Of a DNA stretch of 7,881 bases, positions 6,433-7,881 are shown one piece after another. The notes beneath the pieces were generated by a model that saw only the letters and a list, made by a program, of their open reading frames with translations, had not been told where the DNA came from and made no database searches. The stretch is from an uncultured Peptococcaceae bacterium (GTDB lineage: Bacteria > Bacillota > Dehalobacteriia > UBA4068). Numbering within the stretch: the stretch's first letter is position 1; each line of letters begins with the position of its first letter. A program made the position numbers and the translations under genes. The stretch is from NCBI GenBank assembly GCA_947307285.1, contig CAMZIS010000046.1, positions 1 to 7,881 on the forward strand. Direction: 5' to 3'.

Positions 6433-6434
6433 TC
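6425..6434 (+). promoter_or_regulatory. ten-base Shine-Dalgarno site overlapping the regulator stop codon
   Basis: GGAGGTGATC matches the full anti-Shine-Dalgarno end of typical 16S rRNA over ten bases, and its TGA is the stop codon of the regulator. Two bases then separate it from the carboxypeptidase ATG at 6437. This arrangement favours coupled and strong translation of the second gene. Confidence 0.9.
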
Positions 6435-6436
6435 GC

Positions 6437-7111
6437 ATGAAGAAGAGAACGAAAAGGTATCTGGCCTGGCCGCTGGCCCTCATTTTGCTGCTGGCCGCCG
6501 TCCTGTTTTGCCACTGGGCAGTCAAAGCCGTCTTTCCGGCGGCGGACAGCGGCTCGGGCAGCGAGGAATGGAACCTGATCCTGGTGAACAGCAGTCATCA
6601 CCTGCCCCGGGACTACGAGGTGGAGCTGACCTTGTTGGACAACGGCGAACAGGTGGATTCCCGCATCTATCCCGATCTGCAGGCCATGTTCGACCAGGCC
6701 CGCTGGGAAGGACTGGACCTGTTCGTGGCCGCCGGCTACCGCACCTGGGAGGAACAGCAGCAGCTGCTGGACGAAAAGATCGCGGAGTACCGAGAGGAAG
6801 GCCATTCCAACGCCGAAGCCAAAAAGCTGGCCCGGCAGTGGGTGGCCGAGCCCGGCGCCAGCGAGCACCAGCTGGGCATCGCCGTTGACATCAACGCGGA
6901 CCTGGACGCGTCTTCCAGCGAGGAGGTCTATGCCTGGCTGGAGGAAAACTCATACAAATATGGTTTTATTAATCGTTACCCTGCTGATAAAACAGCTGTC
7001 ACGGGCATCGTGAACGAGCCCTGGCATTACCGCTACGTGGGATACGAGGCGGCCCTGGAAATGTATTCCCGGGGCCTGTGCCTGGAGGAATACCTGCAGG
7101 AGCGGGAATAG
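6437..7111 (+). CDS. vanY: membrane-anchored VanY-family D,D-carboxypeptidase
   Basis: VanY-type enzymes are zinc peptidases outside the membrane that remove the last D-alanine from peptidoglycan pentapeptides, lowering the targets available to vancomycin-like drugs or changing cross-linking. The 224-residue protein has a basic start, one membrane helix (about 9-33) without a clear cleavage site, and a peptidase M15B-type domain (about 45-215). Zinc ligands are H144 and D151 in SEHQLGIAVDI and H197 in NEPWHYRYVG; E194 is the likely catalytic base, and R102 in AAGYRTWEEQ is the conserved substrate arginine. It lies between a response regulator and a sensor kinase, which suggests induced expression. 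Related family members cut L,D bonds or other stems, so the exact substrate is inference. Codons 172-188 (6950-7000) are strikingly AT-rich compared with the rest of the gene. Confidence 0.92.
   Translation: MKKRTKRYLAWPLALILLLAAVLFCHWAVKAVFPAADSGSGSEEWNLILVNSSHHLPRDYEVELTLLDNGEQVDSRIYPDLQAMFDQARWEGLDLFVAAGYRTWEEQQQLLDEKIAEYREEGHSNAEAKKLARQWVAEPGASEHQLGIAVDINADLDASSSEEVYAWLEENSYKYGFINRYPADKTAVTGIVNEPWHYRYVGYEAALEMYSRGLCLEEYLQERE
6950..7000 (+). other. AT-rich codon-usage patch inside the carboxypeptidase gene
   Basis: Seventeen consecutive codons (S172 to V188) contain 17 G or C in 51 bases, about 33%, and only three of the 17 end in G or C. Codons on both sides mostly end in G or C. The frame and protein motifs continue normally through the patch, and it stops just before the TGIVNEPWHYRYVG catalytic segment. 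Confidence 0.8.
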
Positions 7112-7112
7112 C

Positions 7113-7127
7113 CTGCGGCTGCCGCAG
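7113..7127 (+). repeat. small hairpin between carboxypeptidase and kinase genes
   Basis: CTGCGG (7113-7118) and CCGCAG (7122-7127) form a 6-bp stem with a 3-base loop right after the stop codon. It is followed by A-rich rather than T-rich sequence, so it is not a standard terminator; it could protect the upstream message end or set the ratio of the two genes. Confidence 0.4.
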
Positions 7128-7154
7128 CGGAAAACAAAAAAGCGGAGAATAGTT

Positions 7155-7881
7155 ATGAAAAGGTTTTTCCTTACCGTACCGGGAAAGGTCATCCTGTTTC
7201 TGGTCTGCCTGTTCAGCGCCGTCCTGACTGCGGGCTGCGTCTTCGGCGCCGCCTTCATGGCGAACGAAGGCTATTATACCCACACGGAGCAGGCCCTGTT
7301 CGAAAACGAGATCACCTCCCGGCTGCGGGCGGATATGTACAATATCGCCGACCAGTATTTCATGGGCGGCCAGTCGAAAGCGGAAGGGGAGATCGGGCGG
7401 CGTTACGCCGCTGACCGCACCAATCTGCGCTTCCTGCTGCTGGATGAAGACGGCAAACAGGTCTGCAGCAATGCTGAGGCAGGGGCGAACGGCTGGACGG
7501 AGCGGCAGTATTATTTGCTGATGAGAAGCGAGCCTGCCGGCGAGGCGGCTTCCGATACGGTATATTATGAAGACGCGGCTCCGGCGAGCGCCTACTGGCT
7601 GGAGGAAGCCGAGGTGAAGCCGGAGGCGACGGATGCTCCCTGGTGCTGCGTACAGGCTTACCTGCAGCCGGAACTGCCGGTGGCGGACAGCTACTCTTTT
7701 ATCGGCCGCGCCGTCCATCTGGCCTACTCCCTTCGTTACGCCGTCTACCCTGTGGGCGTCCTCGGCTTCCTGCTGGCCGTGGCCAGCTTCGTGGCCCTTA
7801 TGTGTGTGGCCGGCCGGCGGCGGGACGACCCGGACCTGCATCCCGGTCCCCTGAACAGCGTGCCCTTCGATATCCTGATCG
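7155..7881 (+). CDS. sensor histidine kinase, N-terminal sensor part (3' end outside window)
   Basis: The frame is open from ATG 7155 to the right edge, giving 242 residues. GGAG at 7144-7147 is seven bases before the start. The visible part is a first membrane helix (about 10-35), an outer region of about 160 residues (36-195) and a second helix (about 196-219). It is followed by AGRRRDDPDLHPGPLNSVPF, which resembles the linker I recall from kinases in GC-rich clostridia, where further membrane helices and the catalytic domains follow. The histidine-containing and ATP-binding domains would lie beyond the window, so the kinase call rests on this layout and on the response regulator and VanY-family genes upstream. 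The outer region contains an adjacent cysteine pair in APWCCVQAY and no sensor family I recognise. The gene probably forms one operon with the two genes before it. Confidence 0.8.
   Translation, partial: MKRFFLTVPGKVILFLVCLFSAVLTAGCVFGAAFMANEGYYTHTEQALFENEITSRLRADMYNIADQYFMGGQSKAEGEIGRRYAADRTNLRFLLLDEDGKQVCSNAEAGANGWTERQYYLLMRSEPAGEAASDTVYYEDAAPASAYWLEEAEVKPEATDAPWCCVQAYLQPELPVADSYSFIGRAVHLAYSLRYAVYPVGVLGFLLAVASFVALMCVAGRRRDDPDLHPGPLNSVPFDILI

Noticed and set aside
7113..7127. Hairpin after the carboxypeptidase gene as a terminator
   Set aside because: The stem is only six pairs and is followed by an A-rich, not T-rich, stretch that leads to the ribosome-binding site of the next gene.

Overview
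The window looks like a chromosomal piece of a GC-rich, anaerobic, Gram-positive-lineage bacterium (Bacillota, of a clostridial or related class). The support is a pyruvate:ferredoxin oxidoreductase, a long-form HPF, LytR-CpsA-Psr and TagA wall-polymer enzymes, a VanY-type carboxypeptidase, strong GGAGG ribosome-binding sites, and a marked preference for G or C at third codon positions. I cannot name a genus from sequence alone. All seven genes lie on the + strand in four transcription blocks.

Block 1 (1-2097) is the 3' part of a pyruvate:ferredoxin (flavodoxin) oxidoreductase gene (nifJ), cut by the left edge and ended by a textbook terminator with a UUCG tetraloop. Block 2 (about 2124-2771) is a single-gene unit for the ribosome hibernation factor HPF, with a sigma-H-like promoter in front and a terminator behind. 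Block 3 (about 2783-5617) starts with a second sigma-H-like promoter. It carries a small exported protein with two copies of the copper-amine-oxidase N-terminal-type (stalk) domain, then an LCP phosphotransferase with a repetitive acidic tail, then a TagA/WecG glycosyltransferase, and ends at a terminator. TagA makes an early linkage-unit intermediate of wall glycopolymer synthesis, and LCP proteins attach the finished polymer to peptidoglycan, so two ends of one pathway are joined with an exported protein of unknown role. Block 4 (about 5647 to the right edge) is an OmpR/VanR-type response regulator, a membrane-anchored VanY-family D,D-carboxypeptidase and the start of a sensor histidine kinase, in the order regulator-effector-sensor.

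The most interesting points are two matched sigma-H-like promoters in front of HPF and the wall-polymer operon, the stalk-LCP-TagA operon itself, the VanR-VanY-kinase cassette with no ligase genes in view, a 15-bp coding tandem repeat in the LCP tail, and a sharply bounded 51-bp AT-rich patch inside the carboxypeptidase gene. I see no CRISPR array, insertion sequence, tRNA or rRNA. No gene-free stretch exceeds about 200 bases. None of this amounts to a clearly new molecular system. The operon and cassette are the best leads.
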